This document shows, piece by piece, positions 1-7,745 of a stretch of 64,000 nucleotides of DNA. This stretch comes from Faecalibacter sp. LW9 (GTDB lineage: Bacteria; Bacteroidota; Bacteroidia; Flavobacteriales; Weeksellaceae), in NCBI RefSeq assembly GCF_034661295.1, contig NZ_CP141062.1:1860001-1924000 (forward strand), written 5' to 3'. The notes beneath the pieces are model-generated. The model was not told where the DNA came from. It worked only from the letters and a program-made list of their open reading frames with translations, and did no database searches. The position numbers were made by a program, and so were the translations under genes. Each line of letters begins with the position of its first letter. Positions within the stretch are counted from its first letter, which is position 1.

Positions 1-1
1 T

Positions 2-211
2 TATGGATATTGGGGTGGAATGTATCCTACAGTATCCGATTATACGTCAGGTAAAATTATTCTAGATATTGTAGATGATAAACGAAATATATTGGTGTGG
101 CAAGGAATAGGAAATGGACTAAATGTGGATAACGTTTCAGCTAAATCGGAGAAAATTCCACAAGCTGTAAATGAAATTTTGAAAAAATTTCCACCACAAC
201 CTAAAAAATAA
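2..211 (+). CDS. DUF4136 domain protein, 3' end only
   Basis: Only the last 69 or so codons are in the window; the frame is open from base 2, so the true start lies to the left. The visible part runs YGYWGGMYPTVSDY, then GKIILDIVDDKRNILVWQG, and ends FPPQPKK. This is the usual C-terminal half of DUF4136: a Gly/Tyr-rich linker, a strand with Leu-Val-Trp, and a closing FPP-P-K tail. Family members are small envelope lipoproteins of unknown function; the N-terminal lipoprotein signal cannot be seen here. A hairpin terminator follows nine bases after the stop. Confidence 0.8.
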   Translation, partial: YGYWGGMYPTVSDYTSGKIILDIVDDKRNILVWQGIGNGLNVDNVSAKSEKIPQAVNEILKKFPPQPKK

Positions 212-219
212 AAAAAATG

Positions 220-251
220 ATAGCCCTTGAAATTTCAAGGGTTATTTTTTT
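220..251 (+). terminator. Rho-independent terminator overlapping the next promoter
   Basis: A perfect stem (AGCCCTTGAAA against TTTCAAGGGTT) is followed by eight T. It ends the DUF4136 gene. The -33 TTG (227-229) of the promoter for the next gene lies inside the stem. Confidence 0.8.
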
Positions 252-259
252 TACCTTTG
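227..259 (+). promoter_or_regulatory. Promoter of the outer-membrane barrel gene
   Basis: The -7 box TACCTTTG at 252-259 matches the Bacteroidota consensus TAnnTTTG, and a TTG at 227-229 is 22 bases upstream. The ATG at 280 follows within a short leader. An upstream ATG at 217 lies before the promoter and so cannot be the start. Confidence 0.65.
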
Positions 260-279
260 ATCTAAGTAAAAACCTACTT

Positions 280-879
280 ATGAAACAACTACAAACGAAA
301 TTATTATCTTCTCTATTTATCCTTGCTTCTTCATGTGCATTTTCACAATTCCAATTTGGTGCAAAAATAGGTGGAGGATTGAGTAACACCACTGTTGTAC
401 ATGGTATTTCCAAAGAACGTATTGGATTATTAGGCGGTTTAGTGGGGAAATATCAATTATCTTCTCGTACAGAAGATCACTATATACAGGCTGAAATTTT
501 ATATACCAATCAAGGAGAGTACTCTGTCGATCGTAGTGGAAATAAATACAAAGCTTTTGTGGATTATCTGAATATTCCTATCATGTATAAGTTTTATTTT
601 GATGATCAGGGAAGTGATTTTTTCTTAGAAGCCGGACCACAAGTCGGATTTGTGATTTCAGATAAAATTGATCCTTTAGGACCAGAAGCACAAAACAATG
701 ATTTAAAAGCATTTGATCTTGCTTTTAATGTAGGGGTAGGTTATTCTTATAATCGAACTTTTGAAGCAAATATTCGATACGGTATTGGTTTAGTCGATAC
801 ATATGGTTATAAAAAATGGGAAAACGATATTAATCGTACATCATTTTTAACTTTAGGACTAACATACTTTTTTAATTAA
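280..879 (+). CDS. Porin-family outer-membrane beta-barrel protein (PorT-like)
   Basis: The protein is 199 residues with a signal peptide at 1-18 (MKQLQTKLL..SCAFS, cleavage before QFQFGAK). The mature part is a series of short amphipathic strands (FGAKIGGGLS, YIQAEILYTNQGEY, DYLNIPIMYKFYF, FFLEAGPQVGF, FNVGVGYSY) ending in LTLGLTYFFN. The terminal aromatic Phe is typical of outer-membrane insertion. This is the outer membrane beta-barrel domain 2 (PorT-like) pattern; ligand and function are unknown. The start at 280 is chosen because the promoter lies at 252-259. An IS3-family element is inserted immediately after the TAA, separating the gene from its terminator at 2195-2225. Confidence 0.8.
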   Translation: MKQLQTKLLSSLFILASSCAFSQFQFGAKIGGGLSNTTVVHGISKERIGLLGGLVGKYQLSSRTEDHYIQAEILYTNQGEYSVDRSGNKYKAFVDYLNIPIMYKFYFDDQGSDFFLEAGPQVGFVISDKIDPLGPEAQNNDLKAFDLAFNVGVGYSYNRTFEANIRYGIGLVDTYGYKKWENDINRTSFLTLGLTYFFN

Positions 880-880
880 A

Positions 881-905
881 TGACTAGTCCTAAAATAGAT
901 TGACA
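881..905 (+). repeat. Left terminal inverted repeat of the IS3-family element
   Basis: This 25-base end matches the reverse complement of 2161-2185 at 19 positions. Shared blocks are GTCCT, AAATA and TTGACA. Confidence 0.75.
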
Positions 906-920
906 GTTATTAAACAATAT

Positions 921-1829
921 TTATATCTGAAGAGATTTTATTTCTTCGGATTTTTTGTGTCTCATTTCAGGGGTCTGCATATTGAGACTCAAATGAGGTC
1001 GTGTGTTATTATAAAGATACACACTTTGTTCTACCATTTTGGTTAATTCAGTAATATCTTTTGTTTTTTCGATTAAAAACTCTTGTTTCAATATCCCATT
1101 AATTCTTTCCGCTAAAGCATTTTGATAACAATCATAGCCGTCTGTCATCGATGGTATGATCTGATTTTGTTTTAAAATTGTCTGATAATATTCCGAGCAA
1201 TACTGTAAGCCTCTATCCGAATGATGGATTAATTTCTCATTATTTATTCTATTTTTAATAGCCATTTTTAGCGCTATAGATACATTTTCCGCATTCATAT
1301 TTTCACTTACAGAATAACCCATTATTTTTCGACTATAAGCATCTGTCACTAAAGAAAGATAACAAACGGCTTGCTTGGTTTTTACATACGTTATATCACT
1401 TACAAAGACCTGTTCTGGTTTATTAATCTCTATTTCTTTGTATAAATTAGGATGTTTCCTTAACCAATGTTTAGAGAATGTGGTTCTTGTGTATTGTTTT
1501 TTAGGTGTTATAAGTAAATTTTCTCTTCTCAGATAATCAAACAAAGCATCTCGACCCATCTTTATGTTTAGCTCTTTTAGCTGTTCATTCAGAATATAAT
1601 AAAGCTTTCGAGTTCCTATTCTTGGTAATTTTATTCGAACTTCTAGAACTAATTTTTTAACCTGTAAAAGCTCTGATTCTCGAATAGAATGACGTTTTAG
1701 TGCAGCATAGAAACTTTGGCGACTTAACCCAAGCAATCGACATGAGCAAGAAACAGTTATTTCTTGTTTTTGGAGTTTGAGGATTGTTGGGTATTGTACT
1801 TTTTCTGATTTGAGTACCAAGCTGTTCAT
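921..1829 (-). CDS. IS3-family transposase, orfB (DDE integrase)
   Basis: The 302-residue ORF has an N-terminal HTH_21-like segment (LGLSRQSFYAALKR) followed by an rve integrase core. The DDE triad is visible in FVSDITYVKT, HHSDRGLQYCS and NALAERINGILK, so the catalytic domain looks intact. It ends with the usual YNNTRPHLSL motif. IS3 elements normally make OrfAB by a -1 frameshift. Here orfB lies in the +1 frame relative to orfA (start offset 337 nt, remainder 1). Either it is translated from its own ATG at 1829, or one base has been lost at the overlap. Confidence 0.9.
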   Translation of the reverse strand: MNSLVLKSEKVQYPTILKLQKQEITVSCSCRLLGLSRQSFYAALKRHSIRESELLQVKKLVLEVRIKLPRIGTRKLYYILNEQLKELNIKMGRDALFDYLRRENLLITPKKQYTRTTFSKHWLRKHPNLYKEIEINKPEQVFVSDITYVKTKQAVCYLSLVTDAYSRKIMGYSVSENMNAENVSIALKMAIKNRINNEKLIHHSDRGLQYCSEYYQTILKQNQIIPSMTDGYDCYQNALAERINGILKQEFLIEKTKDITELTKMVEQSVYLYNNTRPHLSLNMQTPEMRHKKSEEIKSLQI

Positions 1830-2145
1830 CGGCTATATCAATCATTGTATTAAGTATTTTGACTCTTAGCTTTTCATCAGCCAATTCTTGTTCTAACCGT
1901 TTAATTTTTTGCGCTGGAGTTTCTTCTGATTTTGACATAGTATGAATAATTGGTTTGCTCCAATCTAAGTTACCATATTTTCTGAGCCAAACCAAAACTG
2001 TACTTCTTCCTTGTATTCCATAGCATTTTTGAGCTTGTTTGTAAGTAAAGTCGCCTTTTTCTATTTGGGATACAACGGCTAATTTAAAGCCTAAGGTGTA
2101 ATCGCGTTGTGTTCTCTTTTTTCTTTCTGAATCTGATGAGTTCAT
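1657..2145 (-). CDS. IS3-family transposase, orfA (HTH subunit)
   Basis: The start is set at ATG 2145 (MNSSDSERKKR), giving 162 codons; a TTG at 2166 lies inside the terminal repeat and is unlikely. A helix-turn-helix is visible in YTLGFKLAVVSQIEKG..YKQAQKCYGI..VLVWLRKYG. It is followed by a leucine-zipper-like helix (IKRLEQELADEKLRVKILNTMIDIA) that normally mediates dimerisation. Sequence after about residue 122 (TIPNNPQTP onward) resembles no transposase and is probably out-of-frame orfB; the shift to orfB is expected near GAAAAAG around 1807-1813. Confidence 0.8.
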   Translation of the reverse strand: MNSSDSERKKRTQRDYTLGFKLAVVSQIEKGDFTYKQAQKCYGIQGRSTVLVWLRKYGNLDWSKPIIHTMSKSEETPAQKIKRLEQELADEKLRVKILNTMIDIADEQLGTQIRKSTIPNNPQTPKTRNNCFLLMSIAWVKSPKFLCCTKTSFYSRIRAFTG

Positions 2146-2160
2146 AATAAGTTGATTTAG

Positions 2161-2185
2161 TGTCAACTTATTTCAGGACGGGACA
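2161..2185 (-). repeat. Right terminal inverted repeat of the IS3-family element
   Basis: This is the partner of 881-905. Read on the minus strand it begins TGTCCCGTCCTGAAATA. Confidence 0.75.
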
Positions 2186-2194
2186 AAATAGATG

Positions 2195-2225
2195 AAAAAG
2201 GCATCTTGTAAAGATGCCTTTTTTA
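2195..2225. terminator. Bidirectional terminator between the barrel gene and terC
   Basis: The stem AAAAGGCATCTT / AAGATGCCTTTT with loop GTA is flanked by A and T runs on both sides. It serves the minus-strand TerC gene and must have served the barrel gene before the IS inserted. Confidence 0.8.
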
Positions 2226-2237
2226 TTGTTATAAATT

Positions 2238-3317
2238 TTATCCAACTGTTTTTTTGTTGGATAATAATGACCAAATTATAGTAATGAGTAATATTCCTCC
2301 AATAATACTTAGAGAGACGGTTGACTCGAAGTGATAGAATGGCATAATGATCATTTTAATCCCAATAAAGGTTAAAATAACGGCTAAACCATAATGCAAT
2401 TTATTGAATTTGTCCATTGAATTAGCTAAAAGAAAATACAATGAACGTAATCCTAAAATGGCAAATATATTCGAAGAGTATAATATGAAAGGATCATTTG
2501 GTGCTATTGCGAAAATTGCTGGGATACTATCTACAGCAAAGACTAAATCTGTAATTTCAATCACAGCTAATGCAACAAATAATGGCGTTGCCATTTTTAC
2601 TCCATTTTGAACAGTAAAAAATTTATCTTGATCAAAACTTGAAGAAACTTTATAGAATTTATGAACCAATCGTACGCCAAAATTCTTAGATAAATCTTGA
2701 TCATCATCGTCATTTGAAGAAGACCATGATTTAATTCCGGCTACAATTAAAAAGAACCCAAATAAAGTTAAGATTACATTAGGGCGATAAAATTGTTTCG
2801 TTGCAAAATTGGCATGTTCTACGGCATCATTGTCTAAAACAAAATTAAAATCACCAAGTGAAAATGCAGGTAAATAAGTTAGCTTAATTAATTCCACTCC
2901 TGCAAATATAAAAATGGCACGGAAGAACAATGCTCCTAAAATTCCCCAGAATAATACTTTATGCTGATATTCTTTTGGAATTTTAAAGAATCCAAATACT
3001 AAAATGAATACAAAGAGATTATCGACAGATAGTGCTTTTTCAATCCAATATGCCGCCTGAAATTGTGAAAATTTTTCCATTGCAAAGGCATGACCATCTG
3101 CATTTCGAAAAACCATATAAACAATTCCACTAAAAATCATGGCCAAGGATATCCATACAATAGTCCAAGTCAAAGCTTCTTTGTTGGATACAGCATGTGC
3201 ATTCTTATTGAAAACTCCTAAATCCAATAGCAGCATAACAATTACTGCCACGGCAAATCCAGTAATCAATCCTGGATGGTTTAACATGTTGTCTTGTACG
3301 ACAGCTATTAACGACAT
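2238..3317 (-). CDS. TerC/Alx family integral membrane protein
   Basis: This 359-residue inner-membrane protein has eight or nine hydrophobic helices. Both TerC hallmarks are present: an acidic-containing helix around residue 92-105 (WIEKALSVDNLFVFILVF) and its repeat further on (VIEITDLVFAVDSIPAIFAI). TerC/Alx proteins export metal ions such as Mn2+, and this one may act in metal homeostasis; the substrate is inferred from the family. The length is normal. A hydrophilic loop between the two halves (SSSNDDDDQDLSKNF) is acidic. No tellurite-resistance partner genes are nearby, so a stand-alone housekeeping role is likely. Confidence 0.85.
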   Translation of the reverse strand: MSLIAVVQDNMLNHPGLITGFAVAVIVMLLLDLGVFNKNAHAVSNKEALTWTIVWISLAMIFSGIVYMVFRNADGHAFAMEKFSQFQAAYWIEKALSVDNLFVFILVFGFFKIPKEYQHKVLFWGILGALFFRAIFIFAGVELIKLTYLPAFSLGDFNFVLDNDAVEHANFATKQFYRPNVILTLFGFFLIVAGIKSWSSSNDDDDQDLSKNFGVRLVHKFYKVSSSFDQDKFFTVQNGVKMATPLFVALAVIEITDLVFAVDSIPAIFAIAPNDPFILYSSNIFAILGLRSLYFLLANSMDKFNKLHYGLAVILTFIGIKMIIMPFYHFESTVSLSIIGGILLITIIWSLLSNKKTVG

Positions 3318-3419
3318 AGATATATAATTTAATTAATTTTTTGATTAAATTTGAAACAATTATTTTGTAAATATAATCTAAATATTAAGGTTAGAATTTA
3401 CAAAATTTATTATTAATCT

Positions 3420-5162
3420 ATGAAAAAATATTTATTCGCAATACTTTCATCCTTTACATTATTTGTAAATGCACAACAAGATTCACCTTTATATGTAGAT
3501 TCTATCCAATTGAAATGGGTTGATGATCAATATCAAGCCATGTCTTTGGAGGAGAAAGTGGGACAGTTATTTGTCGTAGCGGCTTATTCTAATCGCGATG
3601 TAGCCCATGAGAATGAAATTTTAAAATTAATCCAAGAAGAACATATTGGTGGTTTGATTTTTATGCAGGATCAAGCTGTAAAACAAATCGAATTAACGAA
3701 TCGATACCAAGCAGCATCTAAAACGCCTTTAATTATTGGTGTGGATGGAGAATGGGGATTAGCGATGCGCCTAAAAGGGGTAGAACGCTTTCCTTGGAAT
3801 ATGACGTTTGGTGCGTTACAAGATGAACAATTGGTTTTTGAAGCAGGCCAGCAAATTGGGAAACAATCGAACCGTATGGGAATTCATTTTAATTTTGCTC
3901 CATCGGTTGATGTAAATGTCAATCCAAATAATCCAATCATTGGAAACCGTTCTTATGGTTCTGATCCAGAAAATGTAGGAAAAAAAGGAGCTGCATTTAT
4001 GAAGGGACAACAGTCTATGAGGGTATTGGCATCTGCTAAACATTTTCCTGGGCATGGAGATACAGATCAAGATTCGCATAAAACATTGCCTTTAATATCA
4101 GCCAATAAAGCGGATTTGGAAAAATATCATGTGGCACCATTTCGCCAATTAATCAAAGAAGGTGTTCAAGCTGTTATGGTAGCACATCTTAATGTTCCTG
4201 CTTTAGAACCTGATCCTAAAACACCTTCAACCCTATCTAAAAGAATCATTACTGATTATCTAAAGGGTGAACTTAACTTTAAAGGAATTGTTATTACAGA
4301 TGCTTTAAATATGGATGGTGTAGCCAAAATGTATGCACCAGGAGAAGTGGATTATCGTGCTTTTGTTGCTGGGAATGATATGTTATTATTTTCTCAAGGG
4401 GTAAAAACAGGTAAGCAAAAAATAATTTCTGCTTTTGAAAAAGGTGAAATTACTGAAGAGCGTTTAGCTGAGAGTGTAAAGAAAATTCTGATGGCGAAAT
4501 ATTTAGTAGGTCTTCATCAATTTCAACCTTTAGTAGCGACAAACGTAATCGAAGATTTAAACTCTGATGAAAATTTAGCATTAACGCAAAAGATATTTGA
4601 ACAAGCTTCTACTGTGGTTAAAAATGATAACCAAATTCTACCTATACAAGATTTAACGTCTAAAATTGCCTTTGTTCCATTAGAACAAAACGATTATAAA
4701 GAGTTTTATACACATTTAAGAAAATATGCGGATGTAGAATTGGTTCAAATATCAAATCCATCTCAATTGTCAAAATTAGCAAAATATGACTATGTAATTT
4801 ATGGTGCATTTTTATCTAATGAAAGTGTATATAAATCATATAAATTATCAGAAAATTCAAAATCAATTCTTAAAGCAACTCCTACTGATAAGAAAACGAT
4901 TTTTACGTTATTTACAAGTCCATACGGTTTAAAAGATGTGGACTTAACGAATCTAGATGCTGTATTAGTTCAATACCAAAATACTAAAAATACACAGCAA
5001 ATCGCACCTCAAGTAATCTTTGGAGCAATCGGAGGGAACGGTAAATTACCCGTTGATATTAATGCTCATCTAAAGTATGGACAACAGATTAAAACCAATC
5101 CAATTGATCGTTTAGGTTTTACATCGCCAAATAACGTTGGTGTTAGTAAAAAAAAATTCTAA
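3420..5162 (+). CDS. GH3 beta-N-acetylhexosaminidase (NagZ-like), first half of a split fusion gene
   Basis: The 580-residue product has a signal peptide (1-18, ending FVNA) and a GH3 N-terminal barrel. The NagZ-specific motif KHFPGHGDTDQDSH is at 207-220 and supplies the His/Asp acid-base pair; the nucleophile Asp294 is in VITDALNMDG. It should remove N-acetylglucosamine from muropeptides in the periplasm. A C-terminal GH3-like segment follows (about 390-560). In related Bacteroidota this enzyme is usually fused to a serine hydrolase of about 970 residues. Here the frame ends just after nine A (5148-5156), and the hydrolase continues in another frame. One extra A restores a 958-codon fusion. 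Confidence 0.85.
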   Translation: MKKYLFAILSSFTLFVNAQQDSPLYVDSIQLKWVDDQYQAMSLEEKVGQLFVVAAYSNRDVAHENEILKLIQEEHIGGLIFMQDQAVKQIELTNRYQAASKTPLIIGVDGEWGLAMRLKGVERFPWNMTFGALQDEQLVFEAGQQIGKQSNRMGIHFNFAPSVDVNVNPNNPIIGNRSYGSDPENVGKKGAAFMKGQQSMRVLASAKHFPGHGDTDQDSHKTLPLISANKADLEKYHVAPFRQLIKEGVQAVMVAHLNVPALEPDPKTPSTLSKRIITDYLKGELNFKGIVITDALNMDGVAKMYAPGEVDYRAFVAGNDMLLFSQGVKTGKQKIISAFEKGEITEERLAESVKKILMAKYLVGLHQFQPLVATNVIEDLNSDENLALTQKIFEQASTVVKNDNQILPIQDLTSKIAFVPLEQNDYKEFYTHLRKYADVELVQISNPSQLSKLAKYDYVIYGAFLSNESVYKSYKLSENSKSILKATPTDKKTIFTLFTSPYGLKDVDLTNLDAVLVQYQNTKNTQQIAPQVIFGAIGGNGKLPVDINAHLKYGQQIKTNPIDRLGFTSPNNVGVSKKKF

Positions 5163-5212
5163 AAATTGACGAAATTGCTCAAGATGCGATCCGAAAAAAT
5201 TACACACCTGGA

Positions 5213-6295
5213 ATGCAAATCATCGTTGCAAAACAAGGAAAAGTAATTTATGATCAGGTATTTGGAGTCCAAGATAAAAATTCAAAGAAAGAACTGAAGT
5301 GGGACGATCTTTACGATGTTGCTTCAGTGACAAAAGTTACTGCTTCAATTCCTTTAATTATGAAGGAGTTTGAAGCAGGTAAACTTCATTTCAATCAAAC
5401 GTTAGGGGAAATCGATTCTGATTTACTTCATTCCAATAAATCTTCTTTAAAAGTTCGCGAGGTATTAGCTCATCAATCGGGTTTAGCACCTTGGATCGGA
5501 TTCTATAAGGAAACTGTAAATGTTAAAAATGCTCGTCTTTATTTGGATTTTTATTCCCGTACACAAGATGAAGAACATCCTTATCGAGTTACAGATAATA
5601 TTTACATTATTAAATCGATTAAAGATTCCATCTATGAAGACATCAAATTATCACCTTTAGGTAAAAAAACATATGAATATTCTGATTTGGGATATTATAT
5701 TTTTCAGAAACGAATTGAAGGTGATTATAAAATGTCTTACAATGAATTACTGCAAGAGAAATTTTATCGTCCATTAGGAATGTATCGTACGACCTATAAT
5801 CCAAAAGAGAAATTTGATTTGGATGTGATAGTACCTACGGCTTATGATAAAACATATCGCAACCAATTGATTCATGGATATGTTCATGATCAAGGAGCAG
5901 CTATGATGGGTGGAATAGCGGGGCATGCAGGACTTTTTTCAAATGCTATGGATTTAGCGAAATTGATGCAGATGTATTTGAATAAAGGAAAATATGGCGG
6001 TAGAGAATTTATCAAATCTGATGTAATCAATCAATTTGCTGAAAAACAATACCCAACGTCGAACCGAGGAGCAGGATTTGATAAAACATTGGTCAAATCA
6101 ATACGTGGAGCTTCCACAGAAGCTTATGGCCATACAGGATTTACTGGTACAATGGTTTGGGCAGACCCTAAATATGACTTGATATATATCTTTTTAAGTA
6201 ATCGAGTGAATATAAGTGAAGAGAATAACCTACTTTCATCAAAAAAAGTAAGAGAAAATATATTACAAGCCATTTACGACGCATTTTTACCTTAA
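5213..6295 (+). CDS. Serine hydrolase (class C beta-lactamase fold), second half of the split GH3 fusion
   Basis: The frame is open from 5150 but the first ATG is at 5213, already inside the domain (MQIIVAKQGKVIYDQVFG). The beta-lactamase/PBP motifs are visible: SVTK with the nucleophile Ser at nt 5324, YSDLGYY as the Tyr motif, and HTGFTGT in place of KTG. No signal peptide is present, so a free product would stay in the cytoplasm. This supports the view that the segment belongs to the upstream exported GH3 protein. The missing N-terminal residues (KIDEIAQDAIRKNYTPG) are encoded just before the ATG. Activity is probably D-Ala-D-Ala peptidase or esterase-like; this is inference. Confidence 0.75.
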   Translation: MQIIVAKQGKVIYDQVFGVQDKNSKKELKWDDLYDVASVTKVTASIPLIMKEFEAGKLHFNQTLGEIDSDLLHSNKSSLKVREVLAHQSGLAPWIGFYKETVNVKNARLYLDFYSRTQDEEHPYRVTDNIYIIKSIKDSIYEDIKLSPLGKKTYEYSDLGYYIFQKRIEGDYKMSYNELLQEKFYRPLGMYRTTYNPKEKFDLDVIVPTAYDKTYRNQLIHGYVHDQGAAMMGGIAGHAGLFSNAMDLAKLMQMYLNKGKYGGREFIKSDVINQFAEKQYPTSNRGAGFDKTLVKSIRGASTEAYGHTGFTGTMVWADPKYDLIYIFLSNRVNISEENNLLSSKKVRENILQAIYDAFLP

Positions 6296-6304
6296 ATTTG
6301 AATT

Positions 6305-7441
6305 ATGAAATCAACAATGAAAATCGGAATTGTTTGTTATCCAACATATGGAGGTAGTGGTATTGTCGCTACCGAATTAGGAATGGATTTAGCAGAAAAA
6401 GGACACGAAGTTCATTTCTTCAGTACAAATGTTCCTGCACGACTAAATATAAAATTACCCAACATATACTTTCATCGTATTCACGTTGAAAATTATCCAT
6501 TATTCCAATATCAGCCGTATGATTTGGCATTAAGTACTATTTTATATGATAAAATTTTACACTATGAATTGGATTTAATTCATGTTCATTATGCTATTCC
6601 ACATGCTTATGCGGCCTATATTACCAAACAAATGTTAGCACGTAAAGGATATCATTTGCCTATTGTAACTACATTGCATGGAACTGATATTACTTTAGTC
6701 GGAAAACATCCGGTATATAAGACCGCTGTTGAATTTTCGATTAACGAATCAGATATTGTGACTTCTGTTTCGGAAAGTTTAAAACAAGACACTTTAAAGA
6801 TTTTTGACATTACGAATGATATTAAAGTCGTTCCAAACTTTATCGATAACGAACAATATTTGCCAGAAAAATGTGTATGTTGTCGTAATAATTTTGCGGA
6901 GCCAAATGAGAAAGTCATTCTTCATACATCAAACTTGAGAAAAGTAAAACGAATTCAAGATGTGATTTCTACTTTTAATTTAATTCAGAAGAAAATTCCA
7001 TCAAAATTGATTATTGCGGGAGAAGGACCTGAGTGGGATTTGGCGGACCAAATGATTCAAGAATTTGGAATCCAAGACAAAGTAAAAAGTTTAGGAATGG
7101 TGAGTGATTTAAATGATGTTTTAAAAGCTGCTGATCTATTTTTATTACCTTCTGAACAAGAAAGTTTTGGTCTAGCTGCTTTAGAAGCAATGGCAGCTAA
7201 TGTTCCTGTAGTTTCTTCTAATGCTGGAGGTATTCCAGAAGTAAACATTAATGGAGTGACAGGATTTGTCTGTCCTGTAGGAGATGTTGAGATGATGGCA
7301 GAAAAAGCCATTTATATCTTAGAAGATGATGCGAGACAACGACAATTCAGTCAAAATGCAAAAGATCAAGCCTTAACTTTTGACAAAAATAATATTTTAC
7401 CTCAATACGAACATTTGTATCGTCAATTGATTAAACAATAA
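6305..7441 (+). CDS. bshA: N-acetyl-alpha-D-glucosaminyl L-malate synthase BshA
   Basis: BshA makes GlcNAc-malate from UDP-GlcNAc and L-malate, the first step of bacillithiol synthesis in the cytoplasm. The 378-residue protein has the GT-B fold. The N-terminal acceptor domain starts [21 protein letters not shown], a BshA signature. The C-terminal nucleotide-sugar domain carries the E-x7-E motif ([14 protein letters not shown]) of GT4 retaining enzymes. It lies ten bases after the serine-hydrolase stop, so it may be co-transcribed with it. An alternative start at 6317 would remove four residues. No bshB or bshC is in the window. A terminator follows at 7448. Confidence 0.93.
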   Translation: MKSTMKIGIVCYPTYGGSGIVATELGMDLAEKGHEVHFFSTNVPARLNIKLPNIYFHRIHVENYPLFQYQPYDLALSTILYDKILHYELDLIHVHYAIPHAYAAYITKQMLARKGYHLPIVTTLHGTDITLVGKHPVYKTAVEFSINESDIVTSVSESLKQDTLKIFDITNDIKVVPNFIDNEQYLPEKCVCCRNNFAEPNEKVILHTSNLRKVKRIQDVISTFNLIQKKIPSKLIIAGEGPEWDLADQMIQEFGIQDKVKSLGMVSDLNDVLKAADLFLLPSEQESFGLAALEAMAANVPVVSSNAGGIPEVNINGVTGFVCPVGDVEMMAEKAIYILEDDARQRQFSQNAKDQALTFDKNNILPQYEHLYRQLIKQ

Positions 7442-7447
7442 ATTTTA

Positions 7448-7472
7448 AATCGGGAATATTCCCGATTTTTTT
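7448..7472 (+). terminator. Terminator of bshA
   Basis: A perfect stem AATCGGGAAT / ATTCCCGATT is followed by a T run. Confidence 0.85.
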
Positions 7473-7538
7473 ATTCTTAATGAATAAAGATTATTGATTT
7501 TTTAATCTTTAGGAGTCGTTCAACGAATCGATATCTAT

Positions 7539-7546
7539 TATCTTTG
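7539..7546 (+). promoter_or_regulatory. Candidate -7 box for lon
   Basis: TATCTTTG matches TAnnTTTG. It would give lon a leader of about 190 bases. No clear TTG was found at -33. The leader contains a weak inverted repeat TCAGTT..AACTGA at about 7672-7694. Nothing else was recognised in 7473-7745, and no CIRCE heat-shock element was seen. Confidence 0.4.
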
Positions 7547-7745
7547 TTAGCCATCAATACGCTAGAGAACTGACATTATAGGTCATTGGCATAAAGATTG
7601 AATTATTTAACATGAACAAAATCTGACCAAGTTTTTTCAGGTAATTTGCTGAAATTTGGTTGTTAAACCTTTCAGTTGACTCGAAGTGAACTGACAAATT
7701 AAATTATTATCAATAAGTAAAGACATATTGTCATTAAATAATAGA

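Larger units (their letters stand above)
881..2185 (-). mobile_element. IS3-family insertion sequence, 1305 bp
   Basis: Imperfect terminal inverted repeats of 25 bases (19 identical) begin TGACTAGTCCT at 881 and end AGGACGGGACA at 2185. They enclose an orfA (HTH) and an orfB (DDE integrase) read on the minus strand. AAA at 878-880 and 2186-2188 could be a 3-bp target duplication, a usual size for IS3 elements, though in this A-rich context it is weak evidence. The element sits exactly at the stop codon of the upstream barrel gene. Confidence 0.85.

Noticed and set aside
2319-2333. A 15-base string GTTGACTCGAAGTGA shared with 7675-7689.
   Set aside because: A few such matches are expected by chance in 64 kb, one copy is inside terC, and there is no longer shared context.
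7672-7694. Inverted repeat TCAGTT..AACTGA in the lon leader as a heat-shock operator.
   Set aside because: Short arms, and it does not match CIRCE or a known heat-shock site; kept only as a note in the promoter entry.
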